64,000 nucleotides of DNA from Triplophysa rosa (lineage: Eukaryota > Chordata > Actinopteri > Cypriniformes > Nemacheilidae). This document shows positions 10,986 to 22,417 of this stretch, in pieces. The translations under genes were made by a program, and so were the position numbers. Numbering within the stretch: position 1 is the first letter of the stretch; each line of letters starts with the position of its first letter. The notes beneath the pieces are model-generated. The model ran no database searches, was not told where the DNA came from, and saw only the letters and a list, made by a program, of their open reading frames with translations. Location of the stretch: assembly GCF_024868665.1 (NCBI RefSeq), contig NC_079908.1, positions 347,030-411,029 on the forward strand. The letters are read 5' to 3'.

Positions 10986-13534
10986 CTATTCCTATGACAC
11001 AACTGACTGCTTCATAACAATAATCACAAAATATTCATCAGTGCGTTTACGTGAAAACATTTGCATTTCCCCAAATCACAAACTAAAATCTTAAGAGTTT
11101 ACCTCAGTCACACAGAGCCTCTGAATGATTGATCATATCCAGTAATACTTGTGTTGTCATGAGAACGAGGCCACACAGCAGAAGAGAAGTGAGTTGAGTT
11201 TACATACTGTAAGTGTGTTCCGGCTGTGAGAATATATTTATACATATCGTGAGAATGAAATGACTGAATGAAGGTTAAACTCCACTTCTTACTCTGTCAA
11301 TGAGCTCTTTGTTCAGACTCTCCGCTTTTTGTTTGCTGGAGGAATGAACTGCTCAAGCATGTGTTGTGATGCTATTGCAACACGGTAATAAATGAAAAGA
11401 TGAAGGCCATAAAAGGCAAAACCACAAAAGGAAGTATATGGCCATTGTGTGGCTCATGTCAACAGTTGTGTTGTTTGGACAGGATCAGCTGGAGGCATCT
11501 TTTCGTAGAGTTAAAGGAATCAGACACGCACGCTACTTCATGATATGTTTATACTAACATAAGCCATGAGAAGTGTCATCTGAACACATCTCTCTTGTGT
11601 TGTGTTCATGTGAGACAGCAGAACTCGTCCTCACGCTTTCAGTGAGTTCTTGACAACACAAATAATGTACTGCTGTTATCTATCATTGTCTTGTTTGGTA
11701 TGTAAACTGTAAATCTCATATCAAATATAAGATGATATTAAATAATATGCTTCATGTTTATTCTAACTTTTTTCTGTCATGCCACTTTTTGACAATGCAC
11801 ATTCAGAAAAGCACTACAAATACAGTTGAATGAAATCATTTTTAGGGAATGTCTGCAAATCAATCAGTACTTTTAAGACACAAAGTTGACACGTTTCTTG
11901 TCAGGTTCATTTAGAAACCGAGTTAGAAGTTAAAGTAAATCCTGGGCTAAGAGAAGTTCTGAACTGATAGAAAGTCACAGGCAGTCATGTTAAAGTCTGA
12001 TTCACACTAATCCAACAATCAAATGGCCAAATGTGCCCTCATGCTTCCTCATTTGTAAGTCGCTTGGGATCAAATCATCTGCTTATGTAAATGTGATGTA
12101 AATGACTAAGAAAACTAGAGCAGATTTTATGCTAATGGAGTATCGGTGCCTAAACTGGCAACATTATATACTCACTAATAAAGTTTTAGTTTAATGTGTG
12201 ATGTTTGTGTGAAAATGCTCAGTGTTTGTATAAGGTTGTAAAGGTTTCCTTTATAGTGACTTCCAGACAGTTCACCTCCAGTCACTCACTTGCTCACTCA
12301 TATGTTCCACAAATGGCCCGAGTTAAACGTTGACATCATTTCAAACACTAAACGATATTCACTCTAGTTAAGTCACATGACGTTTTGCTTGCTAATGGAG
12401 AATAACTTTCATATTTCAGACACAATCATTTCACTTGCTCACCAAAAATAAAAATAATGTTTGTGCAAAGCCATACCAAGAGTATCAGATGTTTTGTTCT
12501 ACTTGTCTGTCTTTCCATGTCAGCTAGAAATCAAAGATGTTACAGCAGAAATGCTTTGGTTCGGTCAGATTTGTATTGGAATGAATGCATCAGAGGATCA
12601 GGCCTCAGCATTTCTGTCTGCAGACAACTGATGACTTCAACACATGCTGGAAAACATTTCGTCTGTAATGAGTCAGCTTTCCGATGTCTCCCTCATATAT
12701 TAACAGTGTGTGTGTGTGTGTTTGTGTAAACGTCAGAATACAAAAGCTGAATTTATGATATTAATAAATGTCTTTAATCTCAAATGAAACTGGTCAGATT
12801 GAGATCAGATATGACGTTCTATCGCACAATAACCTGAAGAACAAGATTGCTCATCTTCATGTCAAATATACTTTGCCATGGAAAACTACTTTGAAACTGA
12901 AGCAAAGTAGTGAAATAGAAAAAAACTGTAGTTACATTACACACACCAACATGTTTGAAGCGTTTCTTGCACAAATGAGGAGGCCATACGTACATTTTCA
13001 CACTGACGTAATGTCATTTAGATGAAACGAATACATTTCAATAAAATAGATTTTTTGCATCCACATTTGTGTGTTTTGTGATTTGTTTAAATGAGTTCAG
13101 GAGTGTATGTTTGCTGTGGATCACTTCACATTACAGTGACGTCACACTACACCAGTGCACAGCAGTACTAGTAGTTTGTCACTAGAAAAACATGTCAAGT
13201 TTGTAGGATCATGAGTTACTACTCAACACTGCCCCTATAACTTAAACGATCTTTGAAACGCCTCGTTCTTTACTCTAATGAATGAGAGCTCAAACATTGT
13301 AATCTTTACTTTAATGAACGCCATCACTGGAAATCTGGTGTGCCTTGTGCTTTTGAATGCCTTGTGTTGGTTAACTGTGATCGGATTGAAGGAAACGTAG
13401 AAACAGACGTGAGTGTTTCTCTGTCATTGTGTCGGCGACCTTACGACTAACAAGCCATTCCCAAGAGTACCACAAACGTCTGGAAGCATTTTTACATCTG
13501 GAAAAACTTTACTCAATGAATGGAGAGAAGCTCA
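10986..13534. other. Intergenic DNA; one decayed SINE tail
   Basis: No gene is supported. At 12054-12105 there is a worn copy of the SINE/L2 tail (GTAAGTCGCTTGGGATCAAA followed by ATGTAAATG units). Several short open frames have no recognisable domain, splice context or codon pattern. Confidence 0.5.
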
Positions 13535-14232
13535 TATCAATTCAAGTTTATTTGCATTGCGCTCTTCACAGTTTACACTGTTGCATAGCAGCTTTACAGA
13601 AGACACAATGTAGAAGAAACATAAAACACAGAAAAACAAGAAATCTAAACACATTTAAAACAATTGATTCACGGTTCAGGGCTGTGTCGGGTCATGTTCC
13701 CGTCTCTGTGGCCTGGAGCTGCTGTAATCACTGGTTACCCCGAGGAGGAGACCAAATAAAAGACGTGATTAGCGTACGGTAGCTGCTGTTGATGATATTT
13801 TAGGCAGAGGATAATTATTAGTTTATCTATAAACTTGGAATGCAAAGTTAGGAGATGCAATCATGTGTATGCTAGGCTGAAGAGATGTGTCTATAGTCTA
13901 GATTTATATTTAGAGAGAGACTTTCAGTCTGAACCCTGAAGAGTGTCGACCATTTCACGGTTGAGGAGCTATGTGTGAACTTTGGTGTATTTTGATATCC
14001 TAGGAAATACAAAAAGCCCAGAGTTTTGTGATCTTAAAGAGTGGGATGAATTGTAGCGTGCTAGAAGATCTGTTAAATACGCAGGAGCTAAACTGTTTAA
14101 GGCTTCATAAGTAAGAAGCAATATATTGTAGTCAATATGGATGATCGAACTTGCATGATCTGATAAGAACTCAAGCCGCTGCGTAACTGTAGTTTGTTTG
14201 AATAATGTGAGAGTTGAGTGGGTAAACGTCAC
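13535..14232 (-). mobile_element. L2-type LINE, 3' fragment
   Basis: On the minus strand, 14232-13969 encodes the end of an L2 reverse transcriptase ORF (QTTVTQRLEFLSDHA, then LLTYEALNSLAPAYLTDLL, SHSLRSQNSGLF). This corresponds to YKALNGLAPTYITELL in the plus-strand L2 at 21.2 kb. The fragment finishes with the family tail at about 13625-13535 (GCTGCT, GCGCAATGCAAATAAAC). It is 5'-truncated and inactive. Confidence 0.75.
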
Positions 14233-14689
14233 TCTCTCAGCTCAAGAGGTGCTCCAGCGACAGACACTAGACAGCGGTCCACTCGGAATGGGTTCAGGTA
14301 GGACAAGAACCTAACAGTGCTTTACACAAATCTCATCTATAATTGCATGAAGTAGCTTCTCTGCATCTGAGATAGACAATATGTTCCACAGTTTGTTTTT
14401 AAGGTACAGATTCATACAGCCAAGGTCCAGTGTATGAAATTTAGTGCCATCTAGTGGTGAGGTTGTGAACTGCAACCAATGGCTCACTCCACCCCGACCC
14501 CTCCATTTCGAAGCACTACGATGGCTGATACAGACTTAAGATGTCATTAGGTTTTGGCTTTTTGCCGAAGGAGATAACATAGTTATGAAGCACGCTCTGT
14601 AGAGCAGTTTGTCTGTTTAGGGCTACTGTAGAAACAACATAGTGAACTGTGTGATATGGCGCCTGCAACGCGTCCTGCCGCAAAACCCT

Positions 14690-15316
14690 CCAATGCATAG
14701 TGAGAGCAGCTGAGAAGATCATTGGTGTCTCTCTCCCCTCCCTCCAGGACATTTATTACCCGTCTCACCCGCAAAGTCCTCTGCATTGCAGGTGATCCCA
14801 CCCACCCGACACACAGCTTCTTCAGGCTGCTGCCATCAGGGAGGAGACTGCGGAGTCTCCAGGCCAGGACCAGCAGGCTGAAGGAGAGCTTCATCCACCA
14901 GGCAGTCAGGAAGCTAAACTCCCTCCCAACCCTGCCCCCCCCCCCTGCCCCATGCACAACTGAACTCTGACTTCATCTGCAGGTCCAACCACCCCCCCCA
15001 CCACAACATACACTCACCCGCACTAGTCGCTTTATGCAGCATTGGACTGCTCACTACCTCATTCAGCATCGGTCTGCCCCTCTTTAACGACCTCTTCTGA
15101 CAGGTTAAACAAAGCCTGCTCTCTTTGTCACTTTAAACAGACTGATAAGCTCTTTGCACTACCTCACATCTGCACATATCCCTGCTTGTAATAGTTGTAT
15201 TTTATACATATATATTATCTGCATTTATCTGTATTTTTTATATATTTTTTATTCTGTGTTAGTGTTATTTGTATGCACCAAAGGTCTGCGAGTAACGCAA
15301 TTTCAATCCTCTCTAT
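14690..15316 (+). mobile_element. LINE 3' end, left half (continues at 18964)
   Basis: Plus-strand translation gives the C-terminal motif set DPTHPTHSFFRLLPSGRR, then LQARTSRLKESFIHQAVRKLN, typical of the end of fish non-LTR ORF2 proteins outside the L2 clade. The 3' UTR is broken at 15316 by a hAT insertion and resumes at 18964 with GTATGTACTGTACATGTGG and the tail TTGACTTGACTTTGA, ending about 19030. Clade not resolved (I/Nimb or Rex-like are possible). Confidence 0.7.
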
Positions 15317-15860
15317 CAGTGGTTCTCAAACTGTGGTACGCATATCACTAGTGATACTTGAAGAGACCCCGGTGGTACATGACACGACAGAAAACTCTAT
15401 ATATTACATTTACATTTAGTCATTTAGCAGACACTTTTATCCAAAGCGACTTACAAAGAGTTCAGGGAGCAATAAGCGATATGTCATGCAGGAGCAATAG
15501 TTTCTAATACAAAGTTACTAGTTTCAACAAAAGCTAGACCACTACCTGTTGAGAGAAAGAGAGAGGGTTAGAGTTAGAGGGTTAGAGAGTTTTTTTTTTC
15601 ATTTGTCTGTCAAGTATTCACAGAAGAGATGGGTTTTAAGTAGTTTTTTGAATGTTGTGAGAGATGTGGTTGACCGGACTGAGTTAGGAAGAGTGTTCCA
15701 CCAGGAAGGAGTTGTGAAGGAGAATGAGCGGGAAAGCGATTTACTGCCCTTATGGGAAGGCATTACAAGACGCCGCTGGTTTGCTGAACGCAGGGTTCTT
15801 GATGGGGTGTAGGAGGGTGTGAAAGTATGCCGGTGCAGATCCAGTGATAGTCCTGTAGGC

Positions 15861-17298
15861 CAGTGGTTCCCAACCTTTTTTTGTCTGAGACCCCCTTTTT
15901 CCCAAAAAATATTTTAGGGCCCCCTACACATATCTAATGATATTATCGCTCTTGTAAGCTTGCAGCAAGGATGACAAAAAAATGTTGTTTTCAAACAAAC
16001 GGTATGTTTATTACTATAACCAGATATGTTTATGCACAAATAATAGCCTATATATAATATTTAAAATACAATAACCAAATCATCAGAAGACCAGGAGGCC
16101 ATTTGTAATTTATAAATGTAAGCCTATACGAGTAGCCTATAAATTGGCCTTATTTGAAATGCAATATCAAAAATATAAGTATTCATATTGGTGTGTAAGA
16201 AAAAAAGAATGAATATAGGCTATTACAAAATGACTGCTGTCTGGCACCTCAATACTTGCATGTTATTTGTGGGGCTTTATCAATCAGTGTGAGGATTGCT
16301 GCTGTAGTGAGTAATAATTCGGTCAATGCTCATTTGATCTCATGAAATTATCCAAAGTTTCAAAAATATTGTTTGCCGTCGTCGTGGTACGGAGCTCTTT
16401 ACAAAACAAAACAAATAACGAACGTATGCATGGAGTTGTGCCATTTTTGACACGTCGGTAGACTCGTCTATTTGAAGTGCAAAGTTATTACCACGAAGTC
16501 GCACAGAAAGCTGACCCCTCACATCTTCTGACATTGTTGCGATTCGACGTTTGACCGTATTATTTGATAATGGTATCTTAGCCAATTGTTTTGATTTATC
16601 CTCTCCAAATAATTCCTTGACAATCTCTGTTGCGTATGGCAAAATCAAAGTTTCTGCAATTGTATGCCCATTCTTTGCTTTGGCGATTTTTTCAGCAACT
16701 GTATACGATATTTTTTTAAGTTTCTTGTCAGTAGCTGTGACTTCCCTCATCTCATTTTGGGACTGTGTCATTTCTTTTGCCTTGCGCTCAAAAAATGTCC
16801 TGGGCTTGTCGCGGTATTGAGGATGAGTTGTCTGTAAATGTCTCATTAGTTTGGACGGCCTCATGCATTCGTTAGCAAGGACTTTGGCGCAGAGATAATG
16901 CACTGTAGCAGGGACTCTTTGCTACGAGAAAATGAAATAAAACCGTAGTTCAGGTAACGATCTTGGTATTTCCGGCATTTCGTATTTCCAGTATTGCTAG
17001 CACTGCTAAAACTGCGACACAAATTGGTGGTAGCTTCCTCACCTGGGTCCAGTATGCCTGGGTCATTACTATCAGCTGCTGTAGGTGAAGCAGTGGGACT
17101 CGGTCATTTTTGTGGAGGACGAATTAAAAATTTGTCCATTTTTTGGTCAGCCAGGGGATCATGGATAAAATTAGCTAAAGTAATATGATCGTTCTCCTTA
17201 ATGCTCACTGCTCAACACTTTTCAAAAATATGACACGACCCCCACAGAGCTCGCTGAGGCCCCCTTGTGGGCCGGGACCCCCCTGTTGGGAACCGATG
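15861..17298 (-). mobile_element. BED-type hAT element, 1438 bp, inserted in the L2 LINE
   Basis: The ends are CAGTGGTTCCCAACC and the inverted CATCGGTTCCCAAC. A perfect 8-base duplication, CTGTAGGC, flanks it at 15853-15860 and 17299-17306, and the L2 reading order continues across it. It carries the N-terminal part of a BED zinc-finger hAT transposase on the minus strand (16903-16340). The catalytic core and the C-terminal dimerisation region are missing, so this is an internally deleted copy. Confidence 0.92.
16340..16903 (-). pseudogene. Truncated hAT transposase with BED zinc finger
   Basis: The frame begins just before YLCAKVLANECMRPSKLMRH and continues LQTTHPQYRDKP: a BED-type finger with C-x2-C-like and H-x4/5-H spacing, of which the first Cys is followed by a decayed or divergent upstream part. 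Next come KLLQ/AKAKNGHTIAET, VKELFGEDKS, IPLSNNTVKRRI and FALQIDESTDV. This is the order in ZBED5/GTF2IRD2-like (Charlie-type) transposases, where DESTD includes the first catalytic aspartate. The frame ends after about 187 codons, against 550-650 usual for the family. The second Asp, the Glu and the hATC domain are absent. Confidence 0.85.
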
Positions 17299-18963
17299 CT
17301 GTAGGCAAGCATTAGTGACTTGAATCTGATACGGGCTTCATCCGGTAGCCAGTGGAGGGAGATGAAAAGGGGTGTCACATGAGCCCTTTTGTGCTGTTGG
17401 AAGACGAGGCGTGCTGCTGCGTTCTGAACCAGCTGGAGCGGTTTGATAGCCTTTGCAGGAAGACCAGCAAGGAGAGTATTGCAGTAGTCCAACCTTGAGA
17501 TTACTGGGGCCTGGACAAGGAGTTGTGCCGCATGCTCAGTGAGATAGGGTCTAACCTTTCTAATGTAGAATAAGGCATATCGGCATGACCGCGTTTGTCT
17601 TCGCAATGTGATCATTGAAGGACAGCTGTTCGTCAAATATGACTCCGAGGTTCCTGGCTGTTTTGGAAGGAGCGATTGTGGTATTGCCAAGTTGGATGGT
17701 GAGATCGTGTTGCACCGTGGGGTGTGCCGGAAACACGAGTAGTTCTGTCTTGGCCGGGTTCAGCTGGAGGTGATGCTCTTTCATCCAAGCTGAGATGTCT
17801 TCTAGGCAGGCTGTAATGCGAGCTGCTACAGTGGTATCGTCTGGGTGAAACGAGATGTAGATCTGGGTGTCGTCAGCATAACAGTGGTAGGAGAAGCCGT
17901 GTGCCCGTATGATGGGTCCCAAGGATGTCGTGTAGATGGAAAAAAGCAGCGGACCAAGCACCGATCCCTGAGGGACCCCAGTGATCATGTGGTGAGCAGT
18001 GGACAGCGAGCCCCTCCATGACACCCTGAAGGATCTGCTGGAGAGGTCAAATTTGAACCAGCAGAGAGGAGAGCCTGAGATTCCTAGAGATAACAGGGTT
18101 GCTAGCAGTATCTGGTGATTGACAGTGTCAAACGCTGCAGATAGGTGTAGCAGAATGCGAGGATTTAGATTCCGCCTTGGCTAGCCGCAGTGCTTCTGTG
18201 ACCGATAATTGTGCGGTCTCAGTGGAGTGGTTTGTTTTGAAGTCAGACTGCTTGTCATCCAGTAGTTTATTCTGGGAAAGGTAGGAAGACACCTGGTTGA
18301 AAACTGCCCTTTCAAGTGTTTTTGCAATAAATGGGAGGAGAGAGACAGGTCTGTAACTGTCGGTAGTAGAGGGGTCCAATGTGGGTTTCTTAAGTAGGGG
18401 CGTGACCTGGGCCTGTTTAAATGTGGATGGAAAAGTGTCGGTGAGCAGGGAGGTGTTGATGATGTGTGTGAGTGCAGGAGTAAGTGTGCTGGATGTGGCC
18501 TGAAGGAAATGGGAGGGGATTGGGTCAAGGGGACAGGTAATGGGGTGGCTGGAGAGAAGTCTGGTGACTTCAGTGTCAGTCAGTGGGGTGAAAGAAACTT
18601 ATTTAATATAAGTTTGTAGTCTTTCTGCAAGTCGCCACAAAGTTAATAAAGCCCCCATAATAGTCATTTACAGAGCCCTGTTTACAGTGCACTACAGAAA
18701 AGTGTTTTGTGTCCACTATTACTGCTGACTAACTTGAAAAACATGGAAAAAAACATGTTATTTAGTTTGAAAACAGCTGGTAAATAAAAAAGTGTTTGTA
18801 TTTTTAATAATACGTTAGAATTGGAGGACGAGGTGTAAAGAGAAAGATTCACAGCTCGACTATTAATTTGAGTGTTTATTCATGTGTTTTCTATGGCGGT
18901 CATTAGGTGGTACTTGGAACAACTCATTTTATTAAAGGTGGTACTTGATTTTGAGAACCACTG

Positions 18964-19030
18964 CTCTATATGTATGTACTGTACATGTGGCAGAATTGAC
19001 AGTAAAGCAGACTTTGACTTGACTTTGAAT
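18964..19030 (+). mobile_element. LINE 3' end, right half
   Basis: Continuation of the LINE left at 15316. After the 8-base duplication it reads GTATGTACTGTACATGTGG, GCAGAATTGACAGTAAAGC and the terminal TTGACTTGACTTTGA repeat that ends this family. Confidence 0.7.
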
Positions 19031-19077
19031 TCTATGCAGGGGGACCCGCGGTGTATGTAGATAGAAATTCTAAGATA

Positions 19078-19281
19078 GGGTGTCCGATTTCCGAATTACG
19101 CTTGTTTAGACAAAGTTGGGCTGAGTACCAAAACAACCTTGTAACCAATTAGCAGTAAGGTGCACAGTGCACAGGATGGACATTAGTCGAGCAGAGCACT
19201 GACAAAAGTGAAAGATGGGGGTAGGGGTGTGTCTGTTTTGGTGATTTGAACATCAACAATGGCTAAGAAAATCGGACACCC
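19078..19281. mobile_element. Small MITE with GGGTGTCCGAT ends
   Basis: Inverted ends GGGTGTCCGATTT and AAAATCGGACACCC enclose about 200 bases. Immediately to the right, 19283-19390 is an inverted relative of the left part of the repeat at 48783 (CTCTGAACACATAGTTATG ... CTGTCAATAGATCCTCC). No target duplication was confirmed. Confidence 0.65.
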
Positions 19282-22200
19282 CACCTTTAATTATGTAAAG
19301 CCTTTAAACACCTCTGAACACATAGTTATGTATATTACATTGCAGTTCTGTCAATAGATCCTCCAAATAAATTGCACACAGCACATTTAAACCAAGACAG
19401 GAAAAATAACTGATATAAACAATGAAATCAATGTGTATTAAATACATACAGAATTTCTGATCATCACATTCATCAGTAAAATTGCTCTTGTGTTTAAATC
19501 AACACACATCATTTGTGAACAATACTTTATACATGCTGTATGTTAAAGGACAACGTGGGAAATGTCAAAGGTGATTTGCTGTTACAACAAAACATGTTTA
19601 AAGAAACAAGTCGATGTTGTCATATTGGGCAGTGTTTTGTGTGTGCAAAACAGTGGTAGTGTTCTGTAATGTCATATCAACTGTTAAAGAATAAAAAAAA
19701 ACATTTAAGAGAGCTACAGTACAGCAGAACTGTTCCATTTATGATATTATACTTATAAACTTGGTGGGGCAGCAGAGCATCAGGGCGGAGCTGAAGAGCA
19801 CCAGGATTCATGAAATTCATGAATTTTTTTACAGAGAAAATCGAAAACATACGAGACAAAATAGTAAAAACTCAACCTCCAAGTCTGTCCTATAAATTAG
19901 TACCAACCATCGCCCCAAAAGAAAGGCTACAGTGTTTTTCACCTATAAAACAGGAAGATTTAATTAAACTTATTGCAACATCTAAACCTACAACTTGCTT
20001 ATTAGATCCCATACCAACTAAATTATTAAAAGAGTTATTACCCGTTGCAATTGAGCCCATTTATAACATTATCAACTCGTCAATTAATCTAGGCCATGTC
20101 CCAGGACCCTTTAAACTGCCGTCATTAAGCCTCTTATCAAGAAACCAAACTTAGACCCCAATGAACTAGGAAACTATAGACCGATTTCAAATCTCCCTTA
20201 CCTGTCTAAAATACTAGAAAAAGTAGTGTCCACTCAGTTGTGCTCTTTCTTACAAAATAATGACATACACGAAAAATTCCAGTCAGGCTTTAGACCGCAT
20301 CATAGTACTGAAACTGCGCTCGTTAAAATTACAAACGACCTGCTTATAGCATCAGATAAAGGTAACATCTCACTCCTAGTCCTGCTCGACCTTAGTGCTG
20401 CGTTCGATACTGTAGACCATAAAATACTTCTAGATCGCTTACACAATTATACCGGTATTCAGGGACAGGCACTACAATGGTTCAGATCTTACTTATCAGA
20501 CAGACATCAATTTGTCCATTTAAATGGGGAATCATCAAATCTAACGCAAGTAAATTATGGATTACCTCAGGGATCGGTTTTAGGACCCTTGCTATTCTCC
20601 ATATACATGCTGCCCCTTGGAAACATTATTAGAAAACATGGAATTAGCTTCCACTGTTATGCAGATGATACTCAGCTATATATCTCATCAAGACCAGATG
20701 ATTCCTTCCAACTATCCAAATTGGCAGAGTGCATCGACGATATAAACATTGGATGACTTGTAATTTCCTTCTTTTAAATTCTAATAAAACAGAAATATTA
20801 CTTATCGGACCAAAGACACGTGAGCAGAATATTTCGGATTATGACCTGCAAATTGAAGGCTGCACTGTTACTCCAACAAATACAGTTAAAGACCTGGCGT
20901 TATATTAGACAGCAACCTGTCATTTAAAAATCACATCTCAAATGTCACAAAAACAGCCTTCTTCCACCTTAGAAATGTTGCCAAATTGCAGAAATATTTT
21001 ATGTGTGGCTGAGCAGAGAAGCTTATTCATGCATTTGTGACCTCAAGACTTGACTACTGTAATGCACTGCTTAGTGGTTGTCCTGCAGCATCAATAAACA
21101 AACTACAGTTAGTTCAGAATGCAGCTGCCAGAGTTCTAACCAGGTCCAGAAAATACGATCACATAACCCCAATGTTATCAACCCTTCACTGGTTACCCAT
21201 TAAGTATCGTATTGACTTTAAAGTTCTTTTAATTACTTATAAAGCCTTAAACGGTTTAGCCCCTACCTACATAACAGAGCTTCTACACACTACAACCCAT
21301 CACGCTCTCTAAGATCTCAAAACTCCAGACTTTTGATAACACCTAGAATAACTAAATCCACCAAAGGGGGTAGAGCTTTCTCATACGTAGCACCTAAACT
21401 CTGGAATAGCCTCCCCGATACTATTCGAGGGTCAGACACACTCTCCCAATTTAAATCTAGATTAAAGACACATCTTTTCAGCCAAGCATTCACTAATACA
21501 TAGCTAATGAACAGCAGCTACGCTAATTATTCTCTTTCTGTTTCTGCCCTCGCCTCGGGATGCCCATCCCGAGGTAGGGAGAGATTCCCCAGGCCCAGAT
21601 GAACTCATATGCCCATCCACAACTAGAGATTACGCCAGCTACATCGGAAAATCCCGTCCATCCTCCTGCGAGAGCCTGCGGACTGACTGACCATCCAGCT
21701 CCATCCAAGGCAATTCCATCACCACCCAAGAAAAAGGCGACCATCTGGCCGGCCCAGCTCAGACAATTCCATCCCCAACCGAGAGCAAAGACGGACTACC
21801 TGTCACATAAATGCTAAATTTACAATACTTGGTATTTAATGCTAAACTTACATCACACGACAGCAGTTTGAAGTTATGGCTGCACTCAGTGACTTTGATT
21901 GGAGGTAGCTGGGTGGGTGTTGTAGGGAGTGGGGGGGCTTGTTGGTTGTGGTTCGGGGCGTTTCATTTGTTGGGACTGTGTGGGTCTGGTCTGGTTGGTC
22001 TTGTTTTGTGGTCGATGTCGGACAACAGAGGAATAAAGTTAATTATGCCATTACTACTTTTCCCTGGTTGTTCCTCTGTTGTCTGTTGTTGATCCGGAAT
22101 GGGACCGGGTTGGACCTGCACGGTTTCGGCGGGTGGGGCTTCCTGGGTCGCGGCTCGTGGGCTCTCCCTGTTCTTCGTGGACGTTGCTCGGTGGCTTTGG

Positions 22201-22417
22201 TCGGGGTCACTGAGTGCAGCTATGACACGTCAGAGGAGATCTGGCCCTCCCGGCTGAGCCTGGTTTCTCCCGAGGTTTTTTTTTCTCCATTATTCATCAT
22301 TGGAGTTTGGGTTCCTCGCCACAGCAGAGCAGTGCAGTGTTGGCTTGCTCACCGGGAGACTGCATTTATTTATTTATTTATTAGATATTATTTATTATAA
22401 TGATCTTGCTTCATGTA

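Larger units (their letters stand above)
15404..18595 (-). mobile_element. L2-type LINE (minus strand), 5'-truncated, interrupted by hAT
   Basis: Reading from 18595 down, the protein shows the classic L2 reverse transcriptase order: [63 protein letters not shown] (catalytic YADD), then SRLDYCNTLLAGLP and LHWLPDEARIRFK. It is broken by frameshifts (for example near 17600) and split at 17298-15861 by a hAT element. The ORF resumes below 15860 with TITGSAPAYFHTLLHP. The 3' tail at about 15455-15404 is the sequence also carried by the SINE at 7170. Inactive. Confidence 0.9.
15317..18963. mobile_element. hAT element with CAGTGGTTCTCAA ends, split by a LINE
   Basis: Left end CAGTGGTTCTCAAACTGTGG; right end is the inverted CAGTGGTTCTCAAAATCAAG. 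The flanks CTCTCTAT (15309-15316) and CTCTATAT (18964-18971) agree at 7 of 8, as expected for an ageing hAT target duplication. Only about 90 bases of its left side and 370 of its right side are its own; the middle is a minus-strand L2 LINE. No transposase of its own remains, so it was a non-autonomous element of about 450 bp before the LINE landed. Confidence 0.85.

Noticed and set aside
12457..12729. 90-codon plus-strand frame as a small secreted protein
   Set aside because: The hydrophobic start is short, and there is no splice context or family resemblance; it ends in a GT tract.
16340..16903. Domesticated ZBED-like host gene
   Set aside because: It lies within an element with intact hAT ends and an 8-base duplication, and lacks the catalytic and dimerisation regions.
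17205..18528. Host gene with reverse-transcriptase-like protein
   Set aside because: Frameshifted L2 LINE remnant with the LINE tail and target flanks; not a domesticated gene.
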